From the NCBI RefSeq assembly GCF_029537235.1, contig NZ_CP120638.1, positions 3,474,501-3,538,500 on the forward strand: DNA of 64,000 bases, read 5' to 3'. A program made the translations under genes and the position numbers. Origin of the DNA: Rhizobium sp. 32-5/1 (GTDB taxonomy: Bacteria > Pseudomonadota > Alphaproteobacteria > Rhizobiales > Rhizobiaceae). The notes under the pieces are model-generated. The model saw nothing but the letters and a program-made list of their open reading frames with translations. It was not told where the DNA came from and did not search any database. Of this stretch, positions 37,139-46,574 are shown in pieces (the stretch's first letter is position 1; each line of letters starts with the position of its first letter).

Positions 37139-37280
37139 GCACCCCCTCTGTCACTCCGCGACATCTCCCCCACAAGGGGAGATTAGCCGCGAGCGCCGTG
37201 CGTCCCTTACATGTGGCACGGGAGGCTGGTTGTGATCTCCCCCTTGTGGGGGAGATGTCCCGGCGGGACAGAGGGGGTGC
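37139..37280. repeat. RIME-like intergenic palindromic repeat
   Basis: Two inverted arms: GCACCCCCTCTGTC...CATCTCCCCC (37139-37183) and GGGGGAGATGTCCC...GACAGAGGGGGTGC (37235-37280), with a ~50-base centre. Rhizobial genomes carry many such mosaic elements (RIME family). It separates the ATPase gene from the small membrane protein gene in the ABC operon and could form a large hairpin in the mRNA. Confidence 0.75.
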
Positions 37281-37311
37281 GGCCCCAAGCTCAAGCCTTT
37301 CCTTCATGACC

Positions 37312-38102
37312 CTACTCATCATAACTATGTCCCGCTCTCAAACCCTCGCGCACCCGATGCGCGATCTCAAGGAATTCCGGGGTTTCGCGAATGCCTAGCG
37401 GGCGGTCGCGGGGCAGGGTGGATTCGATGACGTCGGTGACGCGGCCGGGGCGGGGGCTCATGACGACGATGCGGGTGGAGAGATAGACGGCTTCGGGGAT
37501 GGAGTGGGTGACGAAGCAGATCGTCTTGTTGGTCCGGTCCCAGAGTTTCAAAAGCTGCTCGTTGAGATGGTCGCGGACGATCTCGTCAAGCGCGCCAAAG
37601 GGTTCGTCCATCAACAGCAGGTCGGCATCGAAGGCGAGCGCGCGGGCGATCGAGGCGCGCTGCTGCATGCCGCCCGACAGCTGCCAGGGAATTTCTTGCC
37701 GAAGCCGGAGAGATTGACCAGATCGAGCGTGCGCTCAACACGCTCTTTCTGCTCGGCGGCGCTGTAGCCCATGATTTCCAGGGGAAGGGCGATGTTCTTT
37801 TCGATCGTTCGCCAGGGGTAGAGCGCTGCCGCCTGGAAGACATAACCATAGGCGCGTTTCCTGCGCGCTTCCTCGGGCGTCATGCCATTGACGGTGATCG
37901 TGCCGGAGGTTGGTTTTTCGAGGTCGGCGATGACACGCAGGAAGGTCGTCTTGCCGCAGCCGGAGGGGCCGATGAAGGAGACGAAGTCGCCTTTGTTCAC
38001 CGAGAGATCGACGCCGGTCAGCGCATGCACCGGGCCGTCATTGGTGTTGAAGGTCAGGCCCAGTCGTCTGGCGGAGACAACGGATGCGGAAGTATTGCTC
38101 AT
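37312..38102 (-). CDS. ABC transporter ATP-binding protein (SsuB/ThiZ-like), apparent frameshift
   Basis: 263 aa from ATG 38102. Walker A GPSGCGKTTFLR and the Q-loop YVFQAAALYPWRT are in the first frame; one base added to GGG 37687-37689 restores KKFPWQLSGGMQQRASIARA, continuing with Walker B LLLMDEPFGALD and CFVTHSIPEAVYLSTRIVVM. It energises the two downstream permeases. It is the first gene of the operon; the RIME-like element lies between it and the rest. Confidence 0.86.
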
Positions 38103-38229
38103 TTCGTGCTGCCTGCTCCGTGATGATCGACCGTTGGTCGCATGGGATATTCTGTACTGGTCTCGCATATGCGATTTTTTGAAGATACGCTAACCTCGTC
38201 CAAAGTGCGGGAATCGACGGAGGGAATAT

Positions 38230-38643
38230 ATGTCGCAATCATCACAACCGACCTGCCGGATCGTTCGCCCCGGCGGCACCTATGACGGCAAGCAGGGGTT
38301 CAGCTATTTCGAAGGCATCGCTGCCGAAACAGTCGGATCGTCTGGCATCTGCATGCACCTTCTGACGATCCCGCCGGGCGGACGGGCCAAGGCGCACAAG
38401 CATGCGAGCCACGAAACCGCGATCTACATGCTCTCCGGCGAGGCCCATACCTGGTACGGCGAGCGGCTGGAAAACCACGTCATCGTTCGCGCCGGCGAAA
38501 TGTTCTACATCCCGGCCGGCGTGCCGCATCTGCCGGCCAACCTTTCCGACCAGCCGGCCTCCGCCGTGATCGCCCGCACCGATCCGAACGAACAGGAAAG
38601 CGTCATTCTGCTGCCGGAACTGGAGGCGCTGGTGCCGGCCTGA
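38230..38643 (+). CDS. Cupin-domain protein
   Basis: 137-aa single-domain cupin. Motif 1 is visible in GGRAKAHKHASHETAIYMLSG (metal-binding His and Glu) and motif 2 in GEMFYIPAGVPHLPAN. Small cupins of this kind bind a metal and a small ligand or act as isomerases or dioxygenases; the activity cannot be told. It is divergent from the ABC ATPase gene, with 127 bases between starts, and lies beside pyrimidine degradation genes. Confidence 0.8.
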   Translation: MSQSSQPTCRIVRPGGTYDGKQGFSYFEGIAAETVGSSGICMHLLTIPPGGRAKAHKHASHETAIYMLSGEAHTWYGERLENHVIVRAGEMFYIPAGVPHLPANLSDQPASAVIARTDPNEQESVILLPELEALVPA

Positions 38644-38672
38644 GCCGGCGGCGGGACAGTGCAAGGCGGTGG

Positions 38673-39049
38673 TCATTTGCATCTCTTCAAGGGTCCCCAG
38701 CGCATTCCGTCCTCGAACACAATCATATAGTCGTTTCCGGTCCGCTCAATCTGGAGGCTCGTCTCCATCTCGCCGCCTTCCCTTCTTCCGCACAGGTGAC
38801 CTGAGCGGCAAAGGAATCGCCCTTCTTTGTCACCGGCGCATTGAAGCTGCAATAGGATGCAGCCGACGTGACGGCTTCGTCCGTCAGTAGGAAGAAATCC
38901 TCGGACCCCATCGCTTCATTGCTGTTGGCAAAGGCGCAGCCATCCTTGTTGCCATAGGCGCCATCGAGGAATTTTTCCTGCGCGTGAACAAGCCCAGCGC
39001 TTGTCAGGCTCGCTGCGAGAAACAGAGGGAGACGCGCAACGAGCCGCAT
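38673..39049 (-). CDS. Small exported protein of unknown function, apparent frameshift
   Basis: 125 aa after one base is added to CCC 38780-38782; the frame then reads EEGEGGEMETSLQIERTGND and ends in MRWGPLKRCK at 38673. A signal peptide covers residues 1-23 (SLTSAGLVHA-QEKF). Four cysteines (GCAFAN, SYCSF, VTCAEE, KRCK) may form two disulfides. I do not recognise the family. It starts 2 bases after the hydA stop, so it is the last gene of that operon. Confidence 0.68.
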
Positions 39050-39051
39050 GC

Positions 39052-40505
39052 TCAGACCCCGCTCGCCGGAATGCCGCTGCGCTGGACCTTGCGCGGTGCG
39101 GTGATTTCTTTCCAGGTCGAGAGCGCCTTGTTGACGGCGGTAAAGGGTTCGCGCTTGACGAACTCACCGTGGCCTTCGCGGGTCTTGACGGTTCCTTCCT
39201 CGATGGCGACGACGCCGCGCGTCAGCGTGTAGCGGGGCAGGCCGGTGACGGTCTTGCCCTCGAAGACGTTGTAGTCGATCGCCGACTGCTGAGCGGAGGC
39301 CGAGATCGTTTTCGAGCGCTTCGGATCCCAGACCACGATGTCCGCATCGGCGCCGACGAGGATCGCACCCTTTTTCGGATACATGTTGAGGATCTTGGCG
39401 ATATTGGTCGAGGTCACGGCCACGAACTCGTTCATGGTGATGCGGCCGGTGGCGACGCCGTGCGTCCAAAGCATCGGCATGCGGTCTTCAAGCCCGCCTG
39501 TGCCATTCGGGATCTTGGTGAAGTCATTGACGCCGAAACGCTTCTGGGCGGTCGTGAAGGCGCAATGGTCGGTGGCGACCACCTGCAGCGAGCCTGCTGC
39601 AAGGCCGGCCCAGAGACTGTCCTGATGCTGCTTGTTGCGGAAGGGCGGCGACATGACGCGGCGGGCGGCGTGGTCCCAGTCGGGGTTGGCATATTCACTT
39701 TCGTCCAGCGTCAGGTGCTGGATCAGCGGCTCCCCATAAACGCGCATACCGTTCTGGCGCGCGCGGCGGATGGCTTCGTGGGCCTGCTCGCAGGAGGTAT
39801 GCACGACGTAGAGCGGTGCGCCTGCCATATCGGCGATGATGATGGCGCGGTTTGTCGCTTCGCCCTCGACGGCGGCGGGACGGGAATAGGCGTGGGCTTC
39901 CGGGCCGTTGTTGCCTTCCGCCAAGAGCTTGGCCTGCATCTGCGCGACGATATCGCCGTTTTCGGCATGCACCATGGGCAGCGCGCCAAGCTCGGCGCAG
40001 CGCTGGAAGGAATGGAACATCTCGTCGTCATCCACCATCAGGGCGCCCTTGTAGGCCATGAAGTGTTTGAACGAGTTGATTCCTTCTGCTCGACGATGGT
40101 CTGCATCTCGTTGAAGATCTGCTCGCCCCACCAGGTGATCGCCATATGGAAGGAGAAATCGCAGGTCGCGCGCGACGTCTTGTTGTCCCACATGGTCAGC
40201 GCTTCGAGCAGCGACTGGCCGGGGGCGGGCAGGGCAAAATCCACCACCATGGTCGTGCCGCCGGAGAGCGCCGCCCGCGTGCCGCTCTCGAAATCGTCGG
40301 AGGAATAGGTGCCCATGAACGGCATTTCGAGATGGGTGTGCGGATCGATCCCGCCCGGCATGACATAACAGCCGGTCGCATCCAGCACCTCGTCGCCCGA
40401 CAGGTCCGGCCCGATCTCGACAATCCTGCCACCATTGATCTTGACGTCGGCCTTGTAGGTGAGATCGGCTGTGACGATGGTTCCGTTTTTGATGATGGTG
40501 GTCAT
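39052..40505 (-). CDS. hydA: Dihydropyrimidinase (D-hydantoinase), apparent frameshift
   Basis: 484 aa from ATG 40505 after one base is added to CC 40082-40083, which restores EQKGINSFKHFMAYKGALMV. It is a zinc amidohydrolase: metal ligands in GGIDPHTHLEMPF, the carbamylated Lys in FKHFMAYKG, His in MVHAENGDI and VVHTSCEQAHE, and Asp in VATDHCAFTTAQK. It opens the ring of dihydrouracil and dihydrothymine, step two of reductive pyrimidine degradation, between PreTA and the ureidopropionase-like hydrolase upstream. Because of the missing base the open frame in the second part runs back into the DUF559 gene; that fusion is artificial. Confidence 0.92.
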
Positions 40506-40947
40506 GAGCGTATTTCCTTTTGGTATTCGCAAAGGAGCCGGCGGGCGAAAAGCGGGTCGCATCGCAACGAGCTGAAATCTCGCCGGACAGGACTGCGAGT
40601 ATTGTGTCGAGAACTGTGCGCCGCTCGCGCAGGATTTCATCGTTCCAGACCCGCAGGACTGAATAACCCTTTTCGTTCAGCCAATGTGTTCGAACAATAT
40701 CGGAAAGCGAGCCGGAATGCTGTGCGCCGTCGAGTTCGATTACAAGGCTTCTTTCGCGACAGACGAAGTCGGCAACATAAGGTCCAAGCGGCACTTGTCT
40801 TGTGAATTTGTATCCATTCAGCAGGCGATTGCGCAGTTCATTCCAGAGCTTGTATTCGGCCTCTGTCTCGTCCTGCCGAAGATTACGCGCTTTCGCTGTT
40901 GCGCCATTTCGGCGCTTGGTAATATCGTTGTTTTTCTGCGCGTTCAC
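40502..40947 (-). CDS. DUF559 endonuclease-domain protein, 3' end uncertain
   Basis: About 148 aa from GTG 40947. The DUF559 core is clear: LRQDETEAEYKLWNELRNR, GYKFTRQVPLGPYVADFVC, LVIELDGAQHS and RVWNDEILRERRTVLDTIL, a fold related to very-short-patch-repair and restriction endonucleases with a D...ExD-like centre. As written no stop is met before hydA; one missing base near the end would close the frame at TGA 40502-40504, overlapping the hydA ATG. The end is therefore inferred. It sits with a RIME-like repeat between two pyrimidine-degradation genes, as if inserted there. Confidence 0.65.
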
Positions 40948-40952
40948 CGGAG

Positions 40953-41133
40953 GCCCCCTCATCCGACCCTTCGGGCCACCTTCTCCCCGTGGGGGAGAAG
41001 AGGGTGTGTGTGCTGCCCCCGTGCGTAACGGATAGCGTTGGAAGTGCAGGGATAAAGACGGGTTTAGAAAGAACGGCAAACTCCCTCTTCTCCCCAACGG
41101 GAGAAGGTGGCCCGAAGGGCCGGATGAGGGGGC
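40953..41133. repeat. RIME-like intergenic palindromic repeat
   Basis: Left arm GCCCCCTCATCCGACCCTTC...CTTCTCCCC (40953-41003) and right arm GGGAGAAGGTGGCCCGAAGG...ATGAGGGGGC (41084-41133) are nearly perfect inverted repeats of about 50 bases, with an internal 8-bp GGGGAGAAG/CTTCTCCCC stem in each. The sequence class differs from the copy at 37139-37280. It lies directly upstream of the DUF559 gene. Confidence 0.78.
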
Positions 41134-41175
41134 GAAGCCACCAAAGCTTGCTCTTCCTGACTTGCCTCCATGGCC

Positions 41176-42426
41176 CTACTCCACAATCTCCGCCGTCTCC
41201 ACCACCGCATGCAGCAGCACGTCGCAGCCGGCGGCGGCCCATTCCTTGGAAATGTCCTCGGCCTCATTATGCGAGAGGCCGCCGACGCAGGGGCACATGA
41301 CCATGGTCGAGGGCGCGACTTTCGCCGTCCAGCAGGCATCGTGACCGGCGCCGGAAATCAGGTTCAAGTGGCTGTAGCCGAGGCGTTCGGCGGCGTTGCG
41401 CACGGCGGTGACGAGCGTCGGGTCGAAGGTGACAGGCTCGAAATGGCCGATCGGCTCGATCGAACAGCCGACGCCGAGCGCGTTCGTGATTTTTGGCGCC
41501 TCCGCCTCGATCGTCGCGCGCATGCGGTCGAGCTTGGCCTTGTCCGGCGAGCGGATGTCGACGGTGAAGACAACTTTGCCGGGCAGCACGTTGCGTGAGT
41601 TCGGGGAAAAGAACACCTGACCGACGCCGCCGACGGCGCCGGGCTGGTTTTCCATGGCAACGCCCTGGACCATTTCCACGATGCGGGCCATGGCAAGCCC
41701 GGCATTGACGCGCAGGTTCATCGGTGTCGAGCCGGTATGGGCTTCGCGGCCGGTCAGGGTGAATTCCAGCCACCACAGGCCCTGACAGTGGGTGACAACG
41801 CCGATCTGCTTTTCCTCGGCCTCAAGGATCGGGCCCTGCTCGATGTGATATTCGAAATAGGCGTGCATCTTGCGGGTACCGACTTCCTCGTCGCCGCGCC
41901 AGCCGATGCGCTGCAACTCGTCGCCGAAACGCTTGCCGTCCGGATCCTTGCGGTCATAGGCGAAGTCCTGGGTATGCACGCCGGCAAAGACGCCCGACGC
42001 GAGCATGGCAGGCGCAAAGCGCGCGCCTTCCTCGTTGGTCCAGTTGGTGACGACAACAGGATGTTTCGTCCGGATGCCGAGATCGTTCATTGAGCGAACG
42101 AGTTCGAGGCCGGCGAGCACGCCGAGAACGCCGTCATATTTACCGCCGGTCGGCTGCGTATCGAGATGCGAGCCGACATAGACGGGCAGGGCATCCGGGT
42201 CGGTGCCGGGGCGCGTGAAGAACATGTTGCCCATGGTATCGACGCCCATGGTCATGCCGGCGCGCTCGCACCAGGATTGGAAAAGCCGGCGGCCCTCACC
42301 ATCCTCGTCCGTCAGCGTCTGGCGATTGTTGCCGCCGGCAATGCCGGGGCCGATCTTGGCCATGTCCATCAGCGTCGCCCAGAGACGGTCCGCATTGATG
42401 CGCATGTTCTCGCCCGGTGCAGCCAT
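41176..42426 (-). CDS. M20 zinc amidohydrolase, N-carbamoyl-amino acid hydrolase / beta-ureidopropionase type
   Basis: 416 aa from ATG 42426 (GGGAG nine bases upstream); in-frame ATGs further upstream add poorly conserved residues. Metal-binding motifs: GSHLDTQPTGGKYDGVLGVL, TNWTNEEGARFAP, HIEQGPILEAE and a C-terminal ISGAGHDACW. Family members cleave N-carbamoyl amino acids; together with PreTA and HydA the expected reaction is N-carbamoyl-beta-alanine to beta-alanine, CO2 and ammonia. It is first of the operon with DUF559, hydA and the small exported protein. Confidence 0.88.
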   Translation of the reverse strand: MAAPGENMRINADRLWATLMDMAKIGPGIAGGNNRQTLTDEDGEGRRLFQSWCERAGMTMGVDTMGNMFFTRPGTDPDALPVYVGSHLDTQPTGGKYDGVLGVLAGLELVRSMNDLGIRTKHPVVVTNWTNEEGARFAPAMLASGVFAGVHTQDFAYDRKDPDGKRFGDELQRIGWRGDEEVGTRKMHAYFEYHIEQGPILEAEEKQIGVVTHCQGLWWLEFTLTGREAHTGSTPMNLRVNAGLAMARIVEMVQGVAMENQPGAVGGVGQVFFSPNSRNVLPGKVVFTVDIRSPDKAKLDRMRATIEAEAPKITNALGVGCSIEPIGHFEPVTFDPTLVTAVRNAAERLGYSHLNLISGAGHDACWTAKVAPSTMVMCPCVGGLSHNEAEDISKEWAAAGCDVLLHAVVETAEIVE

Positions 42427-42561
42427 GGCGTTCTCCCTCATCCAGTGTCGTATCGGCGCCGCTTGTCGCGCCTCATGTTCCCGTCGGTCAAATCGGGGCA
42501 TCTGGTTTTTTCGATTGCCCTGCGATCAGCCGTTGCGTTTGTGATGTAACTGACTGATAAT

Positions 42562-42577
42562 TTGACCGGTTGGTAAA
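42562..42577. promoter_or_regulatory. Putative RutR/PydR operator between the amidohydrolase and TetR genes
   Basis: TTGACCG-GT-TGGTAAA matches the RutR-type consensus TTGACCA-N2-TGGTCAA with half-sites TTGACC and TGGT-AA. It is in the gap between divergent genes, 136 bases from the amidohydrolase start. A second related site stands before preT. Confidence 0.65.
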
Positions 42578-42713
42578 ACATTACAACTTCCGTTGCCGCA
42601 CTCAAGACGAAAAAACAAAAAATCGGAGGCGGTGCCCAAAATTTTAGCGCTGGCTGATTTTGAGCAGGATGGAGGTTGCGGCAGCGCAAAGCCAGAAGAG
42701 TGCAGGGGAGAAA

Positions 42714-43367
42714 ATGGTCCTACCGAGAGCAGCCAAGACCCAGAGGCGAACCCGTATCCAGGAGGAGAAGGAAGAGCAGATTCTGGAGGCTGCGCTTGAG
42801 GTTTTTGCCACGCATGGTTTCCGTGGCAGCACGATTGACCAGATCGCCGAAGTCGCCGGCATGTCGAAGCCCAATCTGCTCTATTATTTCCGCACCAAGG
42901 AAGCCATGCACCGGGCGCTGATCGACCGCGTGCTTGATAGTTGGCTGGATCCGCTGCGCGAATTCGATGCGGAGGGCAATCCGGTGGCCGAGATCCGCAG
43001 CTATATCCGCCGCAAGCTGGAAATGGCCCGCGACTTCCCGCGCGAAAGCCGGCTGTTTGCCAACGAGGTCCTGCAGAGCGCGCCGCATATTCTGGATGAA
43101 CTCAGGGGGCCTCTGAAAACATTGGTCGATGAAAAGGTCGAGGTCATCCGCGCCTGGGCAAAGGCCGGCAAGATCGCCAAATGCGATCCCTACCACCTGA
43201 TCTTCGCCATCTGGTCCACGACCCAGCACTATGCCGATTTCGATGCGCAGGTCCGTGCCGTTCTCGGGGAAGAGCATTCGGGCGAAGGGCGATTCGAGGA
43301 TGCGGCGCGCTTCCTCGAGCAGCTCTTCATCAACGGCCTTGCGGTTCATGGGCCGGCATCGTCCTGA
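42714..43367 (+). CDS. rutR: RutR-like TetR-family regulator of pyrimidine degradation
   Basis: 217 aa from ATG 42714 (GGGGAG upstream; ATG 42669 also possible). The N-terminal TetR helix-turn-helix reads QILEAALEVFATHGFRGSTI and AGMSKPNLLYYFRTKEAM. The C-terminal ligand domain resembles RutR (SRLFANEVLQSAPHILDEL, then AIWSTTQHYADFDAQV), which binds uracil. It is divergent from the amidohydrolase-hydA operon with a RutR-type palindrome between, and a second site before preT, so it probably represses both until pyrimidine is present. Confidence 0.82.
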   Translation: MVLPRAAKTQRRTRIQEEKEEQILEAALEVFATHGFRGSTIDQIAEVAGMSKPNLLYYFRTKEAMHRALIDRVLDSWLDPLREFDAEGNPVAEIRSYIRRKLEMARDFPRESRLFANEVLQSAPHILDELRGPLKTLVDEKVEVIRAWAKAGKIAKCDPYHLIFAIWSTTQHYADFDAQVRAVLGEEHSGEGRFEDAARFLEQLFINGLAVHGPASS

Positions 43368-43380
43368 GCGCTTCGCTTCT

Positions 43381-45045
43381 TTAAACGGCCTGGGAGTCCA
43401 CCTGTGGAAGCGATGCCGCAATATCCGCCGTTTTCTGGATGATCAGGGTTTCCAACGTCCCGGTTCGTCCGCGAATGGAGATGTGGTGGCGATCATGGGT
43501 GGCGAGCGTCAGGCCGGCATAACGCACCACATCGGCTGAGACGGCGAGTTCCGCATCATATTCCTTGGCAAAACCTTCCAGCCGGCTCGCCGCATTGATC
43601 GTGTCGCCGACGGCCGTCAGCGCCGATGCCTTGCCGTAGCCGATATGGCCGATGATCGCGGGGCCGGCGTGCATGCCCATGGCAATGCGCAACGGCTTTT
43701 CGAGCTCGCTGGTAAAGCTGCGGTTCAGGACCTCGACACCCTTGCCGATGCGAACGGTCGCAGCCAGTGCCTGCGCGCTTGCCTCTTCCACCGTGGTATT
43801 GAGGCCGAAAAGGGCGAGCACGCCGTCGCCGATGAATTTGTCGATGACCCCGCCGGAGCTTTCGACGGCTTCGCCGATCGTTTCGAAATAGCGGTTCAGC
43901 AGAAAGACCGTGTCGAAAGGCAGTTGTTTCTGGGCCAACTGGGTGAAGTCGCGCAAATCGCAAAACAGGACCGTGATCCGCCGCTCGCGGCCGGCAGCCT
44001 CGTCGCGGGACGGGCCGGATTTCAAGCCCATACTGTCGGCGCCCAGAACCGGTGCAATGGTCAGGTCCTTCACCGGCCGCAGCTGGCAGGCGAGGCGCAC
44101 ATTGGCGGGCGCGCGAATTCGCTTGAGGGTAATAGCCTCTGCTTCCGTGGCCTCGGGCTGACCGCTGAGACCTTCGGTGATCCGGACCCGGCAGGTGGAA
44201 CAACGGCCGCGGCCGCCGCAAATCGAGAGATGCGGAATGCCGGCGGAGCGGCTGGCTTCCAGCACGCTGAAGCCCGCATTGACCGGCACGGTGCGACCGT
44301 CCGGATAGGTGATACGGACGCGGCCGCGCGACGGCAATACGCGAATGGCCAGGACAGCGCCGATGGCCAGCAGCAGCCCGATGTAAATTGCCTGCCTTAA
44401 CTGGGCGAGGATTTGCGGATCGGTGCGGCCTTCCTCGAACCAGCGCAGGCTTTGAACGGCCGGATCGAGGGCGCGGGCGGAGACGGCAAAGCCGATCAGT
44501 GCAATCACGGGCACGAGAATTGCCGCGGAATAGAGCGCCAGCGCGTAACGCTCGAACCAGACCTTGCCCCGCAGCCAGAACCAGATGCCGAGGCAGCCAT
44601 GGGACCACGCAGCAATGAGCGCAAATGACTGCTTGTAGGTGTCAAAGTTGTTGGACCAGAGAATCCGCAGAATCCGCGGATAGTCCATCGAGAAGCCGGA
44701 CAACGTGTATTCGAGCCGCGTGCCCACGACATGCGCGACCAGAAGAAAAGGCAGGCTGAGGCCAAACGTGATCTTCAGGCCTTCGCGCAGCGGCATGCGC
44801 AATGTCTGCCGACGATAAAGACTGTCCAGCGCCATGGCAAAATGGGTGAAAAGCGCGCCATAGAGCAGGATGGTGCCGGGCCAGCTGCGCCAAACCAGGT
44901 GAAGCGGATGGCGCACAGCTTCCATGGCCTCGATCGAGACAAGTCCGGCAAAAAGATTGCCGAAATGGCCAAGGATGAATGTCGCCAGCACGAGGCCTGA
45001 GACTAGGTGCAGCTTCTTGCGCAATGTTGCGAGATCGCGTTTCAA
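43381..45045 (-). CDS. Membrane-bound class III adenylate/guanylate cyclase with [2Fe-2S] ferredoxin domain
   Basis: 554 aa. Residues 1-235 form about six membrane segments with many histidines placed as possible haem ligands (LHLVSGLVL, GHFGNLF, THFAMALD, WSHGCLGIW), resembling succinate dehydrogenase/cytochrome b anchors. Residues about 245-340 are a plant-type ferredoxin domain with CGGRGRCSTCR and LACQ. Residues about 355-520 are the catalytic domain: FCDLRDFTQLAQ with metal-binding Asp, FIGDGVLALFG and VGDTINAASRLEG. The protein may couple membrane redox state to cyclic nucleotide synthesis. It follows preA on the same strand after 200 bases; a link with pyrimidine catabolism is not evident. 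Confidence 0.88.
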   Translation of the reverse strand: MKRDLATLRKKLHLVSGLVLATFILGHFGNLFAGLVSIEAMEAVRHPLHLVWRSWPGTILLYGALFTHFAMALDSLYRRQTLRMPLREGLKITFGLSLPFLLVAHVVGTRLEYTLSGFSMDYPRILRILWSNNFDTYKQSFALIAAWSHGCLGIWFWLRGKVWFERYALALYSAAILVPVIALIGFAVSARALDPAVQSLRWFEEGRTDPQILAQLRQAIYIGLLLAIGAVLAIRVLPSRGRVRITYPDGRTVPVNAGFSVLEASRSAGIPHLSICGGRGRCSTCRVRITEGLSGQPEATEAEAITLKRIRAPANVRLACQLRPVKDLTIAPVLGADSMGLKSGPSRDEAAGRERRITVLFCDLRDFTQLAQKQLPFDTVFLLNRYFETIGEAVESSGGVIDKFIGDGVLALFGLNTTVEEASAQALAATVRIGKGVEVLNRSFTSELEKPLRIAMGMHAGPAIIGHIGYGKASALTAVGDTINAASRLEGFAKEYDAELAVSADVVRYAGLTLATHDRHHISIRGRTGTLETLIIQKTADIAASLPQVDSQAV

Positions 45046-45190
45046 ATATGGGTGCCCGGTCCCTGTGCGGTTGCTGTCTGCCGCCGCCGTTTTTGGTTTT
45101 TCTTATATTGGCTGTTTCGGCAGCCGGGAGCAACGCCGGATTTGAGAACGCAGCGTTTCCTTGGCTGTGAAAAATGTCGGCTTGGAACGA

Positions 45191-45222
45191 TTTGGCCGGC
45201 TCCACGCGGAAGCCGGCCAAAA
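45191..45222 (-). terminator. Hairpin after preA
   Basis: TTTGGCCGGCT (45191-45201), loop CCACGCGG, AGCCGGCCAAA (about 45211-45221). It is a perfect 11-bp stem between preA and the cyclase; only a weak T-rich tail follows on the minus strand. It may end or attenuate the preTA transcript. Confidence 0.6.
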
Positions 45223-45246
45223 GATATTTCCGTATCGAAGGCCCGC

Positions 45247-46559
45247 TTATTCCGCAGCCTGGCGCGCCATCGGATTGTTCGGATGGGTCGTCCAGTTGGC
45301 GTAGTTAGCATCGACCGGCTTGCCGGTGCGCTCATCCAGTGTGCCGGCGGCAAGCGGCACCATGGTGATGCAGTCCTGCACGGGACAGACATTAACGCAG
45401 AGATTGCAGCCGACGCATTCGTCTTCCATCACCTCGAAGTGCCTGATGCCGTCGACGAACTGGGTGATCGCCTGGTGCGAGGTGTCCTCGCAGGCGATGT
45501 GGCAGCGGCCACATTTGATGCAGGCATCCTGGTCGATATGGGCTTTGGCAACGTAGTTGAGGTTGAGATACTGCCAGTCGGAGATGTTGGGCACGGCGCG
45601 GCCGGTGATGTCGTTGAGATTGCGGTGGCCCTTGGCGTCCATCCAGTCGGAAAGACCCGTTATCATCTCCTGCACGATCTTGAAGCCGTAGGTCATCGCC
45701 GCGGTGCAGACCTGAACGTTACCGGCACCGAGCACGAGGAATTCAGCCGCATCGCGCCAGGTGGTGACGCCGCCGATGCCTGATATCGGCAGGCCGTAGG
45801 TTTCCGGATCGCGGGCGATCTCGGCCACCATGTTGAGCGCGATCGGCTTGACCGCCGGGCCGCAATAGCCGCCATGGCTGCCCTTGCCGTCGATCGACGG
45901 TTCCGGCGAGAAAGTGTCGAGGTTGACCGAGGTGATCGAGTTGATCGTATTGATCAGCGAGACCGCATCGGTTCCGCCTTCTTGGCTGCGCGTGCCGGGT
46001 TGCGGATATCGGTGATATTCGGCGTCAGCTTGGTGATAACAGGCATGCGGGTGTACTGCTTGCACCAGCGCACCACCATTTCGATATATTCCGGCACCTG
46101 GCCGACCGCAGCGCCCATGCCGCGCTCCGACATGCCGTGCGGACAGCCGAAGTTGAGCTCGATACCGTCGGCACCGGTTTCCTCGACCAGAGGCAGGATG
46201 GATTTCCAGGCCTGCTCCTCGCAGGGCACCATGATCGAGGCAATCAGGGCGCGGTCCGGCCAGTTCATCTTCACCTGCTTCATTTCGCGCAGGTTGGTGT
46301 AGAGATCCCGGTCGGTGATCAGTTCGATGTTGTTGAGACCCAGAAGCCTGCGGTCGGCACCCCAGATCGCGCCGTAGCGCGGGCCGTTGACGTTGACGAC
46401 CGGCGGTCCTTCCTCGCCGAGCGTCTTCCAGACAACGCCGCCCCAGCCGGCCTTGAAGGCGCGCTCTACATTGTAGGCCTTGTCTGTCGGCGGTGCAGAG
46501 GCGAGCCAGAACGGGTTCGGGGACTTGATGCCGACGAAATTGTTGCGGAGATCAGCCAT
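45247..46559 (-). CDS. preA: NAD-dependent dihydropyrimidine dehydrogenase subunit PreA, apparent frameshift
   Basis: 437 aa after one base is added to CC 45977-45978, which restores ARAAKKGGTDAVSLINT. The N-terminal FMN barrel of the dihydroorotate dehydrogenase class shows PFWLASAPPTDKAYN, ELNFGCPHGMSERGMGAAVG and GIGGVTTWRDAAEF; the C-terminus has two [4Fe-4S] ferredoxin motifs, CIKCGRCHIAC and CVGCNLCVNVCP. With PreT it reduces uracil and thymine to the dihydro compounds with NADH. It lies 15 bases downstream of preT. Confidence 0.92.
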
Positions 46560-46574
46560 TGTTCATTCTCCTCT

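Noticed and set aside
39052..41097. A single 681-codon frame joining DUF559 to dihydropyrimidinase
   Set aside because: The join is out of frame for the first third of hydA and arises from a missing base near 40082; the two are separate genes.
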